DNA of 14,960 nt from Ignavibacteriales bacterium (GTDB taxonomy: Bacteria; Bacteroidota; Ignavibacteria; Ignavibacteriales; Ignavibacteriaceae): positions 1-14,960 of the forward strand of contig PLNZ01000222.1 in assembly GCA_003142915.1 (NCBI GenBank). Reading direction: 5' to 3'. Positions 14,660-14,960 of this stretch are shown here, one piece after another; position 1 is the stretch's first letter, and every line of letters starts with the position of its first letter. The notes under the pieces were generated by a model. The model was not told where the DNA came from. It was given only the letters and a program-made list of their open reading frames with translations, and ran no database searches. The position numbers were made by a program, and so were the translations under genes.

Positions 14660-14960
14660 ATTGCAAATTTAAATTTTATTATCGGTGTATTCAAAAGTCT
14701 GTTTTTTGTCGGTCTATTGATAGTTAATCGGTCTATCATAGCATTGGGCATAACTTACTTATAAGTCTGACAAAATGAGACCCATACGCCACATTAATGT
14801 AGGATAGAACTGACTAATGTCGAACTTTATTCTAACAAAGTTAAATAAAATAACTTTATGAATCATCAAATAATGATTTTATTTACTACACGCATCGGTT
14901 TAATAGTAAAGTAACCGAAATAAGGTTTACGGACTCATTATGAATTGCCCTTTAACTAGT
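14660..14960. other. Upstream region of the restriction operon, no gene seen
   Basis: About 300 bases holding the promoter at 14664-14696 and otherwise no convincing gene on either strand. Three short AT-rich inverted repeats occur in a row: AAAGTTA/TAACTTT (14837-14857), AATCAT/ATGATT (about 14861-14878) and TCGGTT/AACCGA (14895-14918). They may be chance in such AT-rich DNA or the edge of an integrated island. Confidence 0.4.
14664..14696 (-). promoter_or_regulatory. Bacteroidetes-type promoter of the restriction operon
   Basis: On the minus strand TTTTG (14696-14692) and TAAATTTG (14671-14664) are separated by 20 nt, matching the Bacteroidetes housekeeping consensus TTTG...TAnnTTTG. The -7 element ends 4 nt before the endonuclease ATG, so the transcript should begin at or very near the start codon. 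Confidence 0.6.

Noticed and set aside
14837..14918. Row of three short inverted repeats at the right edge, as an attachment site or origin
   Set aside because: Stems are 6-7 bp and mostly A-T, expected by chance in this composition; no direct repeats or integrase support an attachment site.

Overview
The window looks like an AT-rich chromosomal segment from the Ignavibacteria/Chlorobi side of the FCB group. The strongest pointers are a type IX secretion C-terminal sorting domain of the 'YPNPFNP' type, a Wzi-like outer-membrane protein, a Mrp-NifU pair, and a TAnnTTTG promoter in front of the restriction genes. No rRNA or tRNA gene was recognised, so the taxon is an inference. Every gene I support is on the minus strand, so the biological order runs from right to left.

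Right part (14960 to 11763). A two-gene restriction-modification operon (endonuclease, then a gamma-type N6-adenine methyltransferase joined by a 4-base overlap) is driven by a Bacteroidetes-type promoter placed almost on the start codon. Below it lie an orphan C-terminal sorting domain from a type IX secretion substrate and an intrinsic terminator.

Middle (11762 to 9364). A secreted thioredoxin-TPR protein is bracketed by copies of a 24-bp palindrome. A third copy sits at the 5' edge of a broken RelE-type toxin. The toxin has no visible antitoxin, has lost its N-terminus and carries a frameshift from a 5-bp duplication. An NAD-dependent epimerase/dehydratase follows.

Left-centre (9181 to 3015). 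Polyphosphate kinase is followed by a magnesium module: a leader with a 30-codon ORF and a perfect Shine-Dalgarno, an MgtA-type P-type ATPase, and a PTS EIIA-like protein starting 2 nt after the ATPase stop. Next is the decayed 5' end of an outer-membrane carbohydrate porin. Polyphosphate is a major magnesium chelator, so ppk next to mgtA may be functionally meaningful, but that is inference.

Left (2961 to 1). An iron-sulfur module (Mrp-type ATPase, then a NifU C-terminal scaffold) is followed by a 530-bp non-coding stretch with a hairpin and a MITE-like element. The window ends inside a Wzi-family outer-membrane protein that carries an in-frame simple-sequence expansion.

The best candidate for something undescribed is the mgtA leader (6724-7048). 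It contains a small ORF with a very strong ribosome site that can be sequestered in a hairpin, placed just before a magnesium pump, with no match to the M-box riboswitch. Other accessory features are degenerate: a porin remnant, a toxin remnant, a sorting-domain orphan and palindrome copies. They indicate repeated small deletions and insertions between housekeeping genes.
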